Below, in pieces: positions 18,047 to 26,870 of a DNA stretch of 64,000 nt (the first letter of the stretch is position 1; the number at the start of each line of letters is the position of its first letter). The DNA lies in contig DASXVX010000009.1 in the NCBI GenBank assembly GCA_036504075.1, positions 140,177 through 204,176 of the forward strand, in the 5' to 3' direction. The notes under the pieces were generated by a model that was not told the DNA's origin, did not search any database, and saw only the letters and a program-made list of their open reading frames with translations. A program made the translations under genes and the position numbers. This DNA comes from DASXVX01 sp036504075. GTDB lineage: Bacteria; Bacillota; Sulfobacillia; Symbiobacteriales; Symbiobacteriaceae.

Positions 18047-18907
18047 GTGATGCCAGAACGCGCTTGCCGCGTATGGGGGGTTGGGAGATTGGCCGAGTTT
18101 TCCGCGCAGGTCATCGGTTTGATCGGGAGGCAGGTCCGGCTGGGCCGGGGTGGACCCGACGAGCGCAAGGGCAGGTTGGAGAGCGTCCAGGATGACTTCT
18201 TGACCATCCTTACCGAGGATGGGCGGGTGCACTATCCGCTGCACCACCTGAAGAGCGTCACCGAAATCATGAACGGGTCCGACGGCGGCGAACGCACCCA
18301 GGATGGGTCCGGCATGCAGGCAGTCCGGGAGTTCGTCGACGACTCCGGCGATCCGCCTCCGCCGAGGTTCGTGGATCTCATGCGCTCGTTTCTAGGTGTG
18401 AAAGTGCAAGTGTATGACCACGGCCCTGAGTCCGCAGCCGGATTCGTATTTGAAGTCGGCGACGACTTCGTCAAGCTGGTCACCGGTCCGGACGAAATGG
18501 TGCACTATCCATTCTTCCATATTCGCAGCGTTCGGATCGCCAGGCCCAAGCAAAACGACAACAACGGCGGGTCCGGCAAAGGCGGCTCCGGTAGCGGCGG
18601 GTCCGGCAAAGGCGGGTCCGGCAAAGGCGGGTCCGGCAAGGGCAAGTCCGGCGGGGGCAAGTCCGGCGGGGGCAAGTCCGGCAAGGGCAGGTCCGGCAAG
18701 GGCAGGTCCGGCGGGGGCAGGTCTGGCGAGGGCAGGTCCGGCGGGGGCAGGTCTGGCAAGGGCAGGTCCGGCGGTGGCCGCTCCGGCGGGGGCAGGTCCG
18801 GCAGGGGTGGCTCCGGCAGGGGCCGGTCCGGCAAGGGCGGCCGGTCGGGCAAGGGCGGCAGATCCGGCAGAGGCCGATCCGGTGGTGGCGGAAAAGGCCG
18901 CTCGTAG
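18047..18907 (+). CDS. cotB: CotB-like spore coat protein with Gly/Lys/Arg/Ser repeat tail
   Basis: Residues 15-165 hold two copies of the CotB unit: VIGLIGRQVRLGRGGPDERK with YPLHHLKSVTEI, then GVKVQVYDHGPESAAGFVFE with YPFFHIRSVRIA. From about residue 173 to the end the protein is a near-regular five-residue repeat GxGxS with Lys, Arg or Gly in the variable places, about 21 copies. Bacillus CotB also ends in a Ser/Lys-rich repeat region, which is phosphorylated by CotH; a cotH homologue lies 112 bases downstream here. The repeat serines are therefore likely kinase targets. The ATG has no good ribosome site; a TTG at 18089 behind GGGGGG is an alternative start. Confidence 0.82.
   Translation: MMPERACRVWGVGRLAEFSAQVIGLIGRQVRLGRGGPDERKGRLESVQDDFLTILTEDGRVHYPLHHLKSVTEIMNGSDGGERTQDGSGMQAVREFVDDSGDPPPPRFVDLMRSFLGVKVQVYDHGPESAAGFVFEVGDDFVKLVTGPDEMVHYPFFHIRSVRIARPKQNDNNGGSGKGGSGSGGSGKGGSGKGGSGKGKSGGGKSGGGKSGKGRSGKGRSGGGRSGEGRSGGGRSGKGRSGGGRSGGGRSGRGGSGRGRSGKGGRSGKGGRSGRGRSGGGGKGRS
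18566..18904 (+). repeat. 15-bp coding tandem repeat, about 21 units
   Basis: Degenerate GGC-rich 15-bp units encode GxGxS pentapeptides inside the CotB-like gene. The unit number is prone to change by slippage. Two late units carry an extra codon (GKGGRS). Confidence 0.85.
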
Positions 18908-19019
18908 TCCGGCGTGACTGCGCAGCCCGGAACGTGGTCTCGCTGAGGTAGGCTGGCAGGACCGGCAGCCCGTTCTGCCGGTTCTGTTCCCGGCCGGCCG
19001 GAAGGGGCGAACTGGGAGC

Positions 19020-20117
19020 ATGGGGCCTGTACCCGTCTACGAGTTGGTAATGGACCCCGCCGATCTGGTTTGGTTCCGCAGGCACGTCGGCACCGACCGA
19101 TGCTTTCCCGGGGAACTGCGGGTTCAGGAGACTACCCGGCCTATCTGGATTGGATATCGGGGGCGCTACTCCCGTTGGTTTCGAAAGCCCTCGTACGATA
19201 TCTGGTTCGGCGAGGGCCGGCAGCTGGAAGGCCACTCCCAGCTGCATCTGAACGCTGCCTACCGGGATCCTTCCCTGCTGCGGGCACGCCTGGCCATGCA
19301 AGTCTTTTCCGAACTGGAAGTGCCAACGCCGCAGGTCTGGCACGTGTGGCTGACACTGAACGGGGAGACGCTTGGGCTGTACGTGGCGCTTGAGGCCATC
19401 GACGCGGCCTGGTTCCGGCGGCAGGGGTTGCCCGACGGGGTCATTTACTACGCGGTGGGTACGCAGGGCAACTTCGGCTTGATCAACACCGACACGGGAA
19501 AGCGGAAGAAGCATCTGACGATGGGTTATGAGAAGTGCCATCCCGGTGATGAGGACACGTCGGATCTCGAGGCACTGATTCGCCAGGTCACCGGCCCGGA
19601 CGATGCCATCTTTGAACAGTCGATCGCGACCGTACTGGATGTGGAGACCTACATACGCTGGTTGGTCGGGGTCGAGTTCATGAGCCATACAGACGGCCTC
19701 GTGCAGAACTATGCCTTAATGCGGCCCGCCGGCGGGCGTTGGCGGATCAGCCCGTGGGACTGCGACGGCACCTGGGGGCGCATTCCCAACGGCCGGATCG
19801 TGCAGGCGGACGAAATGGGCCTCGGCACCGGCGATGACAATTACCTGGCCGTCCGGTTACTGAACACGCCCCGCTGGCGGGCGTGCTACCGGGAGACCTG
19901 GGCGCAAGCCTTACAGACCGTTCTGACCCGAGCGCGCATCGTGCCGGCGCTGACGCAAATCTACCAGGAGATCCGGCCCTACGTGCTCAAAGATGTCAAC
20001 AAGCGCCGGAGCAACTCCACCTTTGGGCGGGAGCCGGCCCGGATTCGCCGCTACATCAGCGAGCGGACCGCTGTGGCCCGAGGCCGGCTGGCGAGACTCG
20101 GTTTGGACCGGCGATAA
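19020..20117 (+). CDS. cotH: CotH spore coat protein kinase
   Basis: A 365-residue CotH-family atypical kinase. CotH uses ATP to phosphorylate serines in the repeat tails of CotB and CotG and so drives outer-coat assembly. Family marks include KPSYDIWFGEGRQLEGHSQL, the DPSLLRARLAMQVFSELEVP segment, LNGETLGLYVALEAID, and the catalytic region SHTDGLVQNYAL followed by ISPWDCDGTWGR with its metal-binding acidic residues. The length matches the family. It follows the CotB-like gene directly, mirroring the cotB/cotG/cotH neighbourhood of Bacillus. A 12-bp hairpin follows the stop. GGGAG precedes the ATG closely. Mother-cell sigma control is likely but I cannot point to a promoter. Confidence 0.88.
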   Translation: MGPVPVYELVMDPADLVWFRRHVGTDRCFPGELRVQETTRPIWIGYRGRYSRWFRKPSYDIWFGEGRQLEGHSQLHLNAAYRDPSLLRARLAMQVFSELEVPTPQVWHVWLTLNGETLGLYVALEAIDAAWFRRQGLPDGVIYYAVGTQGNFGLINTDTGKRKKHLTMGYEKCHPGDEDTSDLEALIRQVTGPDDAIFEQSIATVLDVETYIRWLVGVEFMSHTDGLVQNYALMRPAGGRWRISPWDCDGTWGRIPNGRIVQADEMGLGTGDDNYLAVRLLNTPRWRACYRETWAQALQTVLTRARIVPALTQIYQEIRPYVLKDVNKRRSNSTFGREPARIRRYISERTAVARGRLARLGLDRR

Positions 20118-20121
20118 CGAG

Positions 20122-20151
20122 ACACCCCATCCCGGCGTCGGGATGGGGTGT
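20122..20151. terminator. Hairpin between convergent cotH and cof genes
   Basis: A perfect 12-bp stem (ACACCCCATCCC and complement) with a 6-base loop. No strong T-run occurs on either side, but its position between convergent stops suggests it serves both. Confidence 0.65.
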
Positions 20152-20170
20152 GCAGTTGGCGCGTTCCCGC

Positions 20171-21028
20171 TCAAATCACGAACTGCTCAATCACCCGGGC
20201 GACGCCGTGGTCGACGTTGCGGGCGGTCACGTGGTCGGCAGCCTGCTTCACTTCGTCCGGGGCGTTGCCCATGGCCACGCCGAGGCCGGCCTGGCGGAGC
20301 ATCTCCACGTCGTTATAGTTGTCGCCTACGGCGATGACTTCTTCTGCCCCGATGCCGAGCCACTCGGCCAGGACTTTCAGGCCGGACGCCTTGGAGACGT
20401 GCTTTAGCATCACTTCCATGCCGGTTGGCCCGGCTTTGGTGGTGCGGAGCACCGACCCCAGGTGCTCCTCCAGGAGCGCCCGGCCTTCGGCGATCCGCTT
20501 CGGCTGACCGGTGACGTAGAGCTTCGGCGGCTTCACCGAATTGGCCGCCAGGTAGGCCGACAGATTGGGTACGTACATGTGCGGGTAGTCGTTCGCCTCG
20601 CGGACCAGGTTGGCCAGGTCAGCCCAGTGGTTTGGCATGAGCAGCCGGGAGTTCCACTCCGGGAAGCGCTGGTTGGAGATGCGGACCTGCTCGTGCAGCA
20701 GATTCGGGTGCAGGTGGCAGCGCTCAAGGATCGCCACCGCCTCCCGGACCACGTTCAGGGGAATGCGCTCCATCGCCAGGACTGCGCCGGTGGCGGGGTC
20801 GGCCACATAGGCACCGTCGTGGGTCACCAGCGGCCCGCGAATGCCGGCCCGGCGGGCGATGCCGGCGGCGGATGGGAAGCCCCGCCCCGTGGCCAGCGTA
20901 ATGGCTACACCCCGTTCTGTGGCCCGGGCGAGGGCCTCCCGGGTCTCCCGGGCAATCAGGTTCCAGCGGCCCAGCAACGTGCCGTCCACGTCCAGGGCCA
21001 GCAGCTTGTATGGCTTGTTTGTACGCAT
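20171..21028 (-). CDS. Cof-type HAD-IIB sugar-phosphatase-like hydrolase
   Basis: A 285-residue HAD-superfamily phosphatase of the Cof/YidA subgroup. Motif I is LALDVDGTLL, with nucleophile and acid-base Asp. Motif II lies in ITLATGRG. Motifs III and IV are near the C-terminus, with the conserved Lys in KASGLKVLAEWLG and the acidic pair in VIAVGDNYNDVEMLRQAGLGVAMGNA. The large cap (about residues 85-195) decides specificity, usually for small phosphosugars or flavin-type phosphates. It is cytoplasmic and Mg-dependent. The gene stands alone, convergent with cotH. Confidence 0.9.
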   Translation of the reverse strand: MRTNKPYKLLALDVDGTLLGRWNLIARETREALARATERGVAITLATGRGFPSAAGIARRAGIRGPLVTHDGAYVADPATGAVLAMERIPLNVVREAVAILERCHLHPNLLHEQVRISNQRFPEWNSRLLMPNHWADLANLVREANDYPHMYVPNLSAYLAANSVKPPKLYVTGQPKRIAEGRALLEEHLGSVLRTTKAGPTGMEVMLKHVSKASGLKVLAEWLGIGAEEVIAVGDNYNDVEMLRQAGLGVAMGNAPDEVKQAADHVTARNVDHGVARVIEQFVI

Positions 21029-21114
21029 ATGTTTCTTTCACGAGCCTCTCAGGGAATTAGTGTTACAACTTAGTCTTATTCGCTTTTTCGCCCCGGTGGT
21101 CCTGCGGCCGGCCA

Positions 21115-21237
21115 TTACAGTTTCCCAACGAAAAGGAGGCTGTGATCGCCCAGGTGACCGCTGCTCTTCTTCTGCACCGTCAGGTCGCCCTTCACGTCGT
21201 TCACGTTGAGGCTGCCGGACCCGAGCCGGTCGATCAT
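21115..21237 (-). pseudogene. C-terminal remnant resembling a DUF4097/DUF2807-type repeat protein
   Basis: The reverse strand reads MIDRLGSGSLNVNDVKGD then LTVQKKSSGHLG and stops at 21115. The phrase GSGSLNVNDVKGDLTV is typical of beta-solenoid surface proteins, in which short SG.L.V.D..GD.TV repeats stack. Only about 40 residues remain, the N-terminal part is absent, and no ribosome site is seen. I treat it as a decayed fragment. Confidence 0.4.
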
Positions 21238-21343
21238 GACGGAGCGCCCGCCGGTGCAGGATCTGCCGAAATTGTCGATCTAATCCCGAAAGCCATGGTG
21301 CTGCGGGCTTTGACGCTCTCGCATGACGCCGATGTGCGAGAGC

Positions 21344-21409
21344 CGCATGTAAGGCGCATGTAAGGCGCATGTAAGGCGCATGCAAGGCGGACGTAATGCG
21401 CATGTAAAG
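21344..21409. repeat. Six 11-bp tandem repeats
   Basis: Consensus CGCATGTAAGG. Units begin at 21344, 21355, 21366, 21377, 21388 and 21399; the first three are identical and the rest diverge. The period is close to one helical turn. Confidence 0.8.
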
Positions 21410-21745
21410 CGTACCGATGGGTCACGTAAAGCATACCTATGGGTCGCGTATAGGCCCCGAACGCCCCCTGATGCCCAGACCCAGCCGGGTGGCAGACCCC
21501 CGCAAAGGGGGCCGGTGCCTCACCGTTTCGGCCACGCATGGCCGGACCGCGTGCGGCGATGGCGCCCGGTCGGGTACCTTGCCGGGACCGGATTCCCCGC
21601 CGAACGGGTAGCTGAGATGCCGGCATGGGTCCCGCACACGCAGGCCCGGGTCTGATGACGAGTGACCGTTCGTGTGTGAACTACCCGCCCCTGCGGAATC
21701 GCGGGCAAAGTCAAGGTGGTTCCGCAACGCCGCCCCGGGGCGCCG

Positions 21746-21788
21746 CCAAAAAGCACAGGGCCTGCTCCCCTCGGGGAACAGGCCCTGG
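21746..21788 (-). terminator. Terminator of the chemoreceptor gene
   Basis: Stem CAGGGCCTG with complement CAGGCCCTG (21756-21764 with 21779-21787) and an inner CCCC/GGGG extension. On the reverse strand it is followed by TGCTTTTTGG. It begins 10 bases past the stop of the 21797 gene. Confidence 0.88.
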
Positions 21789-21796
21789 TTCGCTGC

Positions 21797-22627
21797 TCAG
21801 GCCGGGACGTCCGACCGATCGGCCAGCAACTTCAGCTTCTGGGCCATCGTTGTCAGATTCTCCACAATGGCCAGGCACTCCTCCACCTGGGCGTGGAGCG
21901 TTTCCGAGTCGGCCTGCAGCGACTGGATTTCCGACATGCAGGTGCTGTTTTGGGTCGCCAGCTCGCCCAGCGAGCGGTTCATATCCTGGGTGGCCTTCAT
22001 GCTGCGCTGCGCCAGCACCTGAATCTCCCGGGCCACCACGCCGAACCCAGCGCCGGCGCTGCCGGCGTGAGCGGATTCGATGAGGGCGTTCAGGCCCAGC
22101 AGGCGAGTCTGGTCGGTCACTTTGGCAATGGAGCCGGTGACCGACTGGGTTTCGTTCAGTGCGGTGTTCATTTGGGCGGCGGCCCCGGCGAGAACGGTGG
22201 CGGTCTGCGCCGTGTTCTCTGACACGCCGGCGATGTCCTTGAAGGTCCCGCTGAACTGGGTCATGGCGGCGGCGAGTTCCCCAGCCATCCCGGTTAGCGC
22301 TTCCTCCAGGTGCAGGGGCATCCCGGTCACCACCGAGCCGATGATTTGACCGCCGGCGTCCCGAATCGGCATGCTCATGCTCAGGAACGGCACGCCGAAC
22401 AAGCTGGACGGCTGCTCCTTGACGAGCATACTGCCCGACTTCATCGCAGCGCGCCCGCCGCTGGTTTCCGGGACCAGGTCGCCAACCTTGAGCTTAAAGT
22501 TGAGACGCTTGCCGGGGGAGTAAGCCAGATACCGTTCCAGGTCCGAGACGCCGACGGCCGCTTCCTCGTGGGTAATCCGCTGGATGAGGGGCAATAGTTG
22601 GATGATCGTGCGGAGGAGGTCATGCAT
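21797..22627 (-). CDS. Soluble methyl-accepting chemotaxis protein (YfmS-like)
   Basis: The start is the ATG at 22627 behind AAAGGG; the longer frame upstream only shadows the cysteine desulfurase. The product has 276 residues and no membrane helix. An N-terminal sensor (about residues 1-120) precedes a short signalling domain whose hairpin tip reads DQTRLLGLNALIESAHAG and then GFGVVAREIQVLAQRS, which are classical MCP motifs that contact CheA/CheW. A compact cytosolic MCP of this length resembles Bacillus YfmS. No che genes are nearby. It is the last gene of the long leftward run from the proline region, so it may sense the state of that metabolism. Confidence 0.85.
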   Translation of the reverse strand: MHDLLRTIIQLLPLIQRITHEEAAVGVSDLERYLAYSPGKRLNFKLKVGDLVPETSGGRAAMKSGSMLVKEQPSSLFGVPFLSMSMPIRDAGGQIIGSVVTGMPLHLEEALTGMAGELAAAMTQFSGTFKDIAGVSENTAQTATVLAGAAAQMNTALNETQSVTGSIAKVTDQTRLLGLNALIESAHAGSAGAGFGVVAREIQVLAQRSMKATQDMNRSLGELATQNSTCMSEIQSLQADSETLHAQVEECLAIVENLTTMAQKLKLLADRSDVPA

Positions 22628-22722
22628 GACAATTTCCCTTTCGATCAGCACGGGATTTGTCGAATGCATTCCCTCGGGATCGAACAGTTTCCTGCTTCGG
22701 TGGGAAGTGTTAATGAAACCTT

Positions 22723-23874
22723 TTACTGTAAGATCGTTCTGATAAGCCGCTCGGCGGCAAAGTCGACATCGGCGGCCGTGGTGTAGCGCCCCAGGCTCAG
22801 CCGCAGTGGCGACATGGCCAGTGCCGGCGACACGCCCATGGCCAGCAGCGTCTCGTTGGGCTTGCTGATGCCGCTGTGACAGGCCGAGCCGGTGCTGGCC
22901 GCCACGTCGCCCATGGTCGCCAGGAGGTCGTTGGTGATAAGGCCGGGGATGTCCACGGAGAGGTTCAGCGTGTTCGGCAGCCGCTCCACTTCCGGCCCGT
23001 TTAGCTTCACCGGCAAATGCTCGGCCAGGGTCATGTGCAGCCGGTCCCGCAGCTGCTCCAGCCGGGCGGCCTCCCCGGCGGCCAAGTGCGTGGCGGCCAG
23101 TTCGCAAGCCTTGCCCAGGGCGACGGCGTACGGCACATTGGCCGTGCCCGCCCGTCGGCCGCTCTCGTAGGAAGCCCCGTGAATCAGCGGGTGGAGCTTC
23201 ACCCCGTCCCGGACGTACAGGGCGCCCACGCCCTTGGGCGCGTAAAGCTTGTGCCCGGCGATGGTCAGGAGGTCGCAGCCCAGCTCTGCGACGCTCACCG
23301 GAATCTTGCCCACGGACTGGGCCGCATCCACGTGAAAGAGGATGCCGCCCGACCGGGCGATGCGCCCCACCTCGGCCACCGGCTGCAGCGCTCCGGTCTC
23401 GTTCTGGGCGTGCATGACGGAGATCAGAATGGTATCCGGCCGGATGGCCCGGCGCACGTCCTCCGGGTCGATGCGCCCGTCCGGCCCCACGGGGATGACC
23501 GTCAGGGCGAAGCCGAATTCCTGCTCCAGCCAGCGGCAGGCGTTCAGCACCGCCGGGTGCTCCACGGCGGTGGTGATCAGGTGGCGGCCGCGCTCCCGGA
23601 GAGCGAAAGCGACGCCCTTGATCGCCAGGTTATCGCTTTCGCTGGCGCAGGAGGTGAAGACCAGGTCGGCCGGCTCGCAACCGATGAGCCGGCCGACCTG
23701 GGCCCGGGCGGTGGCGAGCCCGGCGGCCGCATCTTCTCCGTAAGCGTGTGCCGAGGCCGGATTGCCCCAACGCTCAACAAAGTAGGGCAGCATCTCGGCG
23801 ATTACCGCCGGGTCGACCGGCGTGGTGGCGTTGTAATCCAGGTAGACCGGCAGCTTCAGATCATCTGTCTCCAA
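22723..23874 (-). CDS. Cysteine desulfurase, NifS/IscS family
   Basis: The start is probably TTG at 23874 with AGGAGG upstream, giving 383 residues. It opens with VYLDYNATTPVDPAVI. EHPAVLNACRWLEQEFGF and HVDAAQSVGKIPV carry the PLP-binding His and Asp. AGHKLYAPKGVGALY holds the PLP Lys, and STGSACHSGISKP holds the active-site Cys that receives sulfane sulfur. It converts cysteine to alanine plus enzyme-bound persulfide for Fe-S clusters or sulfur carriers. The neighbours include a 4Fe-4S/pterin aldehyde oxidoreductase and an Fe-S serine dehydratase, which makes supply to these enzymes plausible. It lies 22 bases after the ornithine-cyclodeaminase-like gene. Confidence 0.9.
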   Translation of the reverse strand: METDDLKLPVYLDYNATTPVDPAVIAEMLPYFVERWGNPASAHAYGEDAAAGLATARAQVGRLIGCEPADLVFTSCASESDNLAIKGVAFALRERGRHLITTAVEHPAVLNACRWLEQEFGFALTVIPVGPDGRIDPEDVRRAIRPDTILISVMHAQNETGALQPVAEVGRIARSGGILFHVDAAQSVGKIPVSVAELGCDLLTIAGHKLYAPKGVGALYVRDGVKLHPLIHGASYESGRRAGTANVPYAVALGKACELAATHLAAGEAARLEQLRDRLHMTLAEHLPVKLNGPEVERLPNTLNLSVDIPGLITNDLLATMGDVAASTGSACHSGISKPNETLLAMGVSPALAMSPLRLSLGRYTTAADVDFAAERLIRTILQ

Positions 23875-23896
23875 AAGTATCGCAACCTCCTGGATT

Positions 23897-24892
23897 TCAC
23901 ATGCCCAGGTCCAGTTCCGTCCCCAGCCCGAGGGCGACCGCCCGGTCGTACATCCGCCGACCGACCACCATATCCATGGCGGCCACGCCGACCGCCTTCC
24001 AGACGGTAATCTCGTCGGGCCGTTCCCGCCCCTTCTTCTTGCCCGAGGCAATTTCGCCTAGTTCGGCGTAGATGTCTTCGGGCCGGAAGATCCCTTCCCG
24101 GATGGGAATGATCAGGTCGCCGGTCTCCTCCAGCGCCGTCTCCCGGGATTCCACCACGACCTTGGCCGAGGGGTAAATGACCCCGGGCGGCAGTTCCTGC
24201 ATGTGCGGCCGGAACGATCCGATGGCATTGATATGCGTTCCCGGCGCAACCAGTCCACGGGGGAAGACCGGCGTGAGCGAATTGGTTGCCGTGATGATGA
24301 TGTCGGCATCGCGGACGGCGTCCTCCGCCGTGAGGCTGACAATAAACTGCGGCGCCTCAGGGCCGAGGCTGTCCGTCAGCACCTGCGCGAAGCGGTAGGC
24401 CGAGTCGGGGAACTGGTCGAACAGGCGGACTTTGCGGATGTCCCGCACCGCCATGACGCCCCGGAGCTGCATTTCGGCCTGTGCCCCGGTGCCGATGAGC
24501 CCCACCGTGGCAGACTCGGGCCGGGCCAGGTACTTCGTGGCCAGAGCCGACCCGGCGCCCGTCCGGAGTGCCGTCAGGTAAGAGGCTTCCAGCAGTGCGA
24601 TCGGCTCGGCCGTCGTCGGGTCGGCCAGCACCACGATGCCATAAATCGTCTTCTTGCCCAGTTCCCGGTTATGCGGGAAGACCGACACAAATTTGACGCC
24701 CAGTGCCCCGGCACCTTCTACCAGGCCCGGCATGAAGAGGCTGTTGCCACGGGCGCCCGGCACCGGCAGCGAGATGCGCACCGGCGACTCGGCCCGGCCG
24801 GCCGAGAACTCGGTCAGCGCCAGCGCCACCGCGTCGATGGCCTCGGACATGGTCAGAACCCGCTTTTGGTCTGCGATACTGAGAATACGCAA
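23897..24892 (-). CDS. Ornithine cyclodeaminase/mu-crystallin family protein
   Basis: 331 residues from a TTG start at 24892 behind GGGGGA. LRILSIADQKRVLTMSEAID opens the family fold. The NAD(P)-binding Rossmann part is VGLIGTGAQAEMQLRG, followed by DADIIITATNSLTPVF and the GTHINAIGS loop. Members are ornithine cyclodeaminases, alanine dehydrogenases, or ketimine/pyrroline-2-carboxylate reductases that make proline from pyrroline-2-carboxylate. Given the proline and hydroxyproline genes upstream on the same strand, a pyrroline-2-carboxylate reductase role is attractive, but this is inference. It is sandwiched between the aldehyde oxidoreductase and cysteine desulfurase genes with gaps near 22 bases. 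Confidence 0.83.
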   Translation of the reverse strand: MRILSIADQKRVLTMSEAIDAVALALTEFSAGRAESPVRISLPVPGARGNSLFMPGLVEGAGALGVKFVSVFPHNRELGKKTIYGIVVLADPTTAEPIALLEASYLTALRTGAGSALATKYLARPESATVGLIGTGAQAEMQLRGVMAVRDIRKVRLFDQFPDSAYRFAQVLTDSLGPEAPQFIVSLTAEDAVRDADIIITATNSLTPVFPRGLVAPGTHINAIGSFRPHMQELPPGVIYPSAKVVVESRETALEETGDLIIPIREGIFRPEDIYAELGEIASGKKKGRERPDEITVWKAVGVAAMDMVVGRRMYDRAVALGLGTELDLGM

Positions 24893-24914
24893 CGACGATC
24901 CCCCCAATCGAACA

Positions 24915-26810
24915 TCAGACCGTAGGCAGCAGCGTTTTCGCCCAGGACAGCTGCAGCGCATCCAGCTTGCCGCCGGTCGGCACGCCGGCCTGGTTCCAGC
25001 CCGCCATGGCGTAGTAGGCGTCCAGGGCGGCTTCCAGCTCCGCGCGGGTCACCTTGAGTCCCCGGGACGGCCCGTCCGGAATCGCTTCGAAAAGCCGGTC
25101 CGGCAGCCGGTCGTCGGCCCGGGTCAAGCCCTCCCGGACGTTGAAGACCTTCATCAGGTTGATGCGCCGCTCGCCCGCCTGCATCAGTTCGAAAAGCGAG
25201 CAGTCCCAGCCGTAGGCGGCCTTCAGCAGCGCCACCACGTCGTTGGGCCCGAAAACCTGCCAGGCCGGTCCCCACACGAACTGGCAGAGTCCTAACGTAT
25301 CGGTGATGGAATAGAACTGCTGGGTCACCAGCGCAAAGCGGACTTTGTCCAGTGAGAGCTCCGTGGCGTCCATCATCGGGAACTGGCCGACCTGGTTGAG
25401 CGGCTTGCGCATCCAGTGGTCCATGGGGAAAGCGGTCACAAAATCGTGTTCGGACGACTGGTGGTCGGCGCCGAACGGGTTGACGGCATAAATCAGGGCC
25501 AGCGAGCGCTTTACCCGCGGCATGTGCGCCGGCAGGTCGTTGCCCTTTACGGCGACGACGTACTGCTCTGCGCCCCGGCCGAGCTGTCTGGCGGCCCGGG
25601 CGGTGCCTTCTGCCAGCAGGTCGCCGATGAATTCCCGGTGGGCGATGCGTTTTACCAGCCGGAGCATGGCGGCGGCGTTGCCCCACTTCAGGTCAGGATC
25701 GCCGGTATCGGCGGCAGTGAGAATCCCTTTTTCGACCATTTCCATAGCGAAGGCGACGGTGGCGCCGCAGGAGATGGTGTCCAGGCCGTACATGTTGCAG
25801 AGCTGATTGGCCTCGGCGACGGCGGTCAGGTCATCGATGCCGCAGTAAGAACCGAAGGTGGCGATGGTCTCGTACTCGGGCCCGCCGTATTTGGGATCAA
25901 CCCGGCCGTCGACCGCTACGACCCGCTTACATTTGACGGCGCAGGAGTAGCAGGTGTCGCGCTCTTTCAGAATGGTGTCGTACATGGTTTCGCCGCTGAT
26001 TTTCTCGGCGGTCGTGAAGTGGCCGGTCTGGAACGCTCGGGTGGGCAGGCCGCCCGCCTCGTTCTGGGCGTTGACGGCGCCGGCGGTGCCGTACTTGCCG
26101 AGCCCAGTCACCTCCGGGTTTTCCTTCAGCCGGGCGGTGATGGAGGAGGCCAGGGCCTTGACGCCTTCCGGGTCCACCAGGTGGGCACGCTTCGTGCCGC
26201 GCACGGCGATCGCCTTGAGCTGCTTGGCGCCCATGACGGCGCCCATGCCGGTGCGCCCGTTGGCCCGGTTGAGCATCGAGATCACGGCGGCAAAGCGGAC
26301 GAGATTCTCGCCGGCCGGCCCGATCTGAATCACTTCGGCCTTGGGGTCGAACTCGGCGTGAATCGCATCCAGGGCTTCGCCGGTGATCTTGCCCCAGAGG
26401 TGGTCCGCCGGGCGAAGGTCGGCCTTGTCGTTATGAATGGCGAGGTAGACCGGCCGTTCCGATCGACCCCGGACGAGGATCGCGTCCCAGCCGGCCTTCT
26501 TCAGCTCGGCGGGGAAGTAGCCGCCGGACTGAGAGTCGCCGATGGCGCCGGTCAGGGGAGACTTGGCGGCAATCGTCATCCGGCTGATGCCTGCGATGGG
26601 CAGGTTGGCCAGCGGGCTGACGGCGCAGACCAGGATGTTGTCCGGCCCAAGGGGGTCGGCCCCGGCCGGCATCTCCTGCAGCAGCAGGTAGGTCGCCAGA
26701 GCGCTCCCGCCGGGGTAGAGGCGGTAGATCGATTCTGGCAGGACCCTGGCTGTCACGGTCCCCTTCGTCAAGTCGACATCCAGGTAAGCGGCGTCGCCGA
26801 TTGAGCGCAC
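24915..26810 (-). CDS. Aldehyde:ferredoxin oxidoreductase family (tungsten/molybdenum pterin)
   Basis: The GTG at 26810 follows AGGAGG by 7 bases and gives 631 residues; the longer frame upstream runs into the repeat block. The N-terminal AOR domain has YLDVDLTKGTVTARVLP, YPGGSALATYLL and GRTGMGAVMGAKQLKAIAVRG. The 4Fe-4S cysteines are in DTCYSCAVKCK, with a further Cys in LGLCQF. The enzyme oxidises aldehydes to acids and reduces ferredoxin in the cytoplasm. In amino-acid fermenters it disposes of aldehydes made from 2-oxo acids. It needs a bis-pterin cofactor and thus a MoaD sulfur carrier; a MoaD-like gene is at 42229. Confidence 0.9.
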   Translation of the reverse strand: MRSIGDAAYLDVDLTKGTVTARVLPESIYRLYPGGSALATYLLLQEMPAGADPLGPDNILVCAVSPLANLPIAGISRMTIAAKSPLTGAIGDSQSGGYFPAELKKAGWDAILVRGRSERPVYLAIHNDKADLRPADHLWGKITGEALDAIHAEFDPKAEVIQIGPAGENLVRFAAVISMLNRANGRTGMGAVMGAKQLKAIAVRGTKRAHLVDPEGVKALASSITARLKENPEVTGLGKYGTAGAVNAQNEAGGLPTRAFQTGHFTTAEKISGETMYDTILKERDTCYSCAVKCKRVVAVDGRVDPKYGGPEYETIATFGSYCGIDDLTAVAEANQLCNMYGLDTISCGATVAFAMEMVEKGILTAADTGDPDLKWGNAAAMLRLVKRIAHREFIGDLLAEGTARAARQLGRGAEQYVVAVKGNDLPAHMPRVKRSLALIYAVNPFGADHQSSEHDFVTAFPMDHWMRKPLNQVGQFPMMDATELSLDKVRFALVTQQFYSITDTLGLCQFVWGPAWQVFGPNDVVALLKAAYGWDCSLFELMQAGERRINLMKVFNVREGLTRADDRLPDRLFEAIPDGPSRGLKVTRAELEAALDAYYAMAGWNQAGVPTGGKLDALQLSWAKTLLPTV

Positions 26811-26870
26811 AAGAATCCCTCCTGACAGGTAACCGTCATCGCGAATCAGAGCATCAGTACTGTGCAGAGA

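Larger units (their letters stand above)
21029..21745. other. Decayed intergenic region
   Basis: About 700 bases with no intact gene. It contains a gene fragment (21115-21237), an 11-bp tandem repeat (21344-21409), related ATGGGTC/ACGTAA-like motifs up to 21440, and GC-rich sequence without coding character. The open frames across it are short, overlap on both strands and lack ribosome sites. Confidence 0.5.

Noticed and set aside
18480..19688. Long Cys/Arg/Thr-rich reverse ORF over the cotB tail
   Set aside because: It is the antisense of the Gly/Ser repeat and of cotH, with no start signal.
22628..23107. N-terminal extension of the chemoreceptor
   Set aside because: It is antisense-like shadow of the cysteine desulfurase frame; the ATG at 22627 has a ribosome site.
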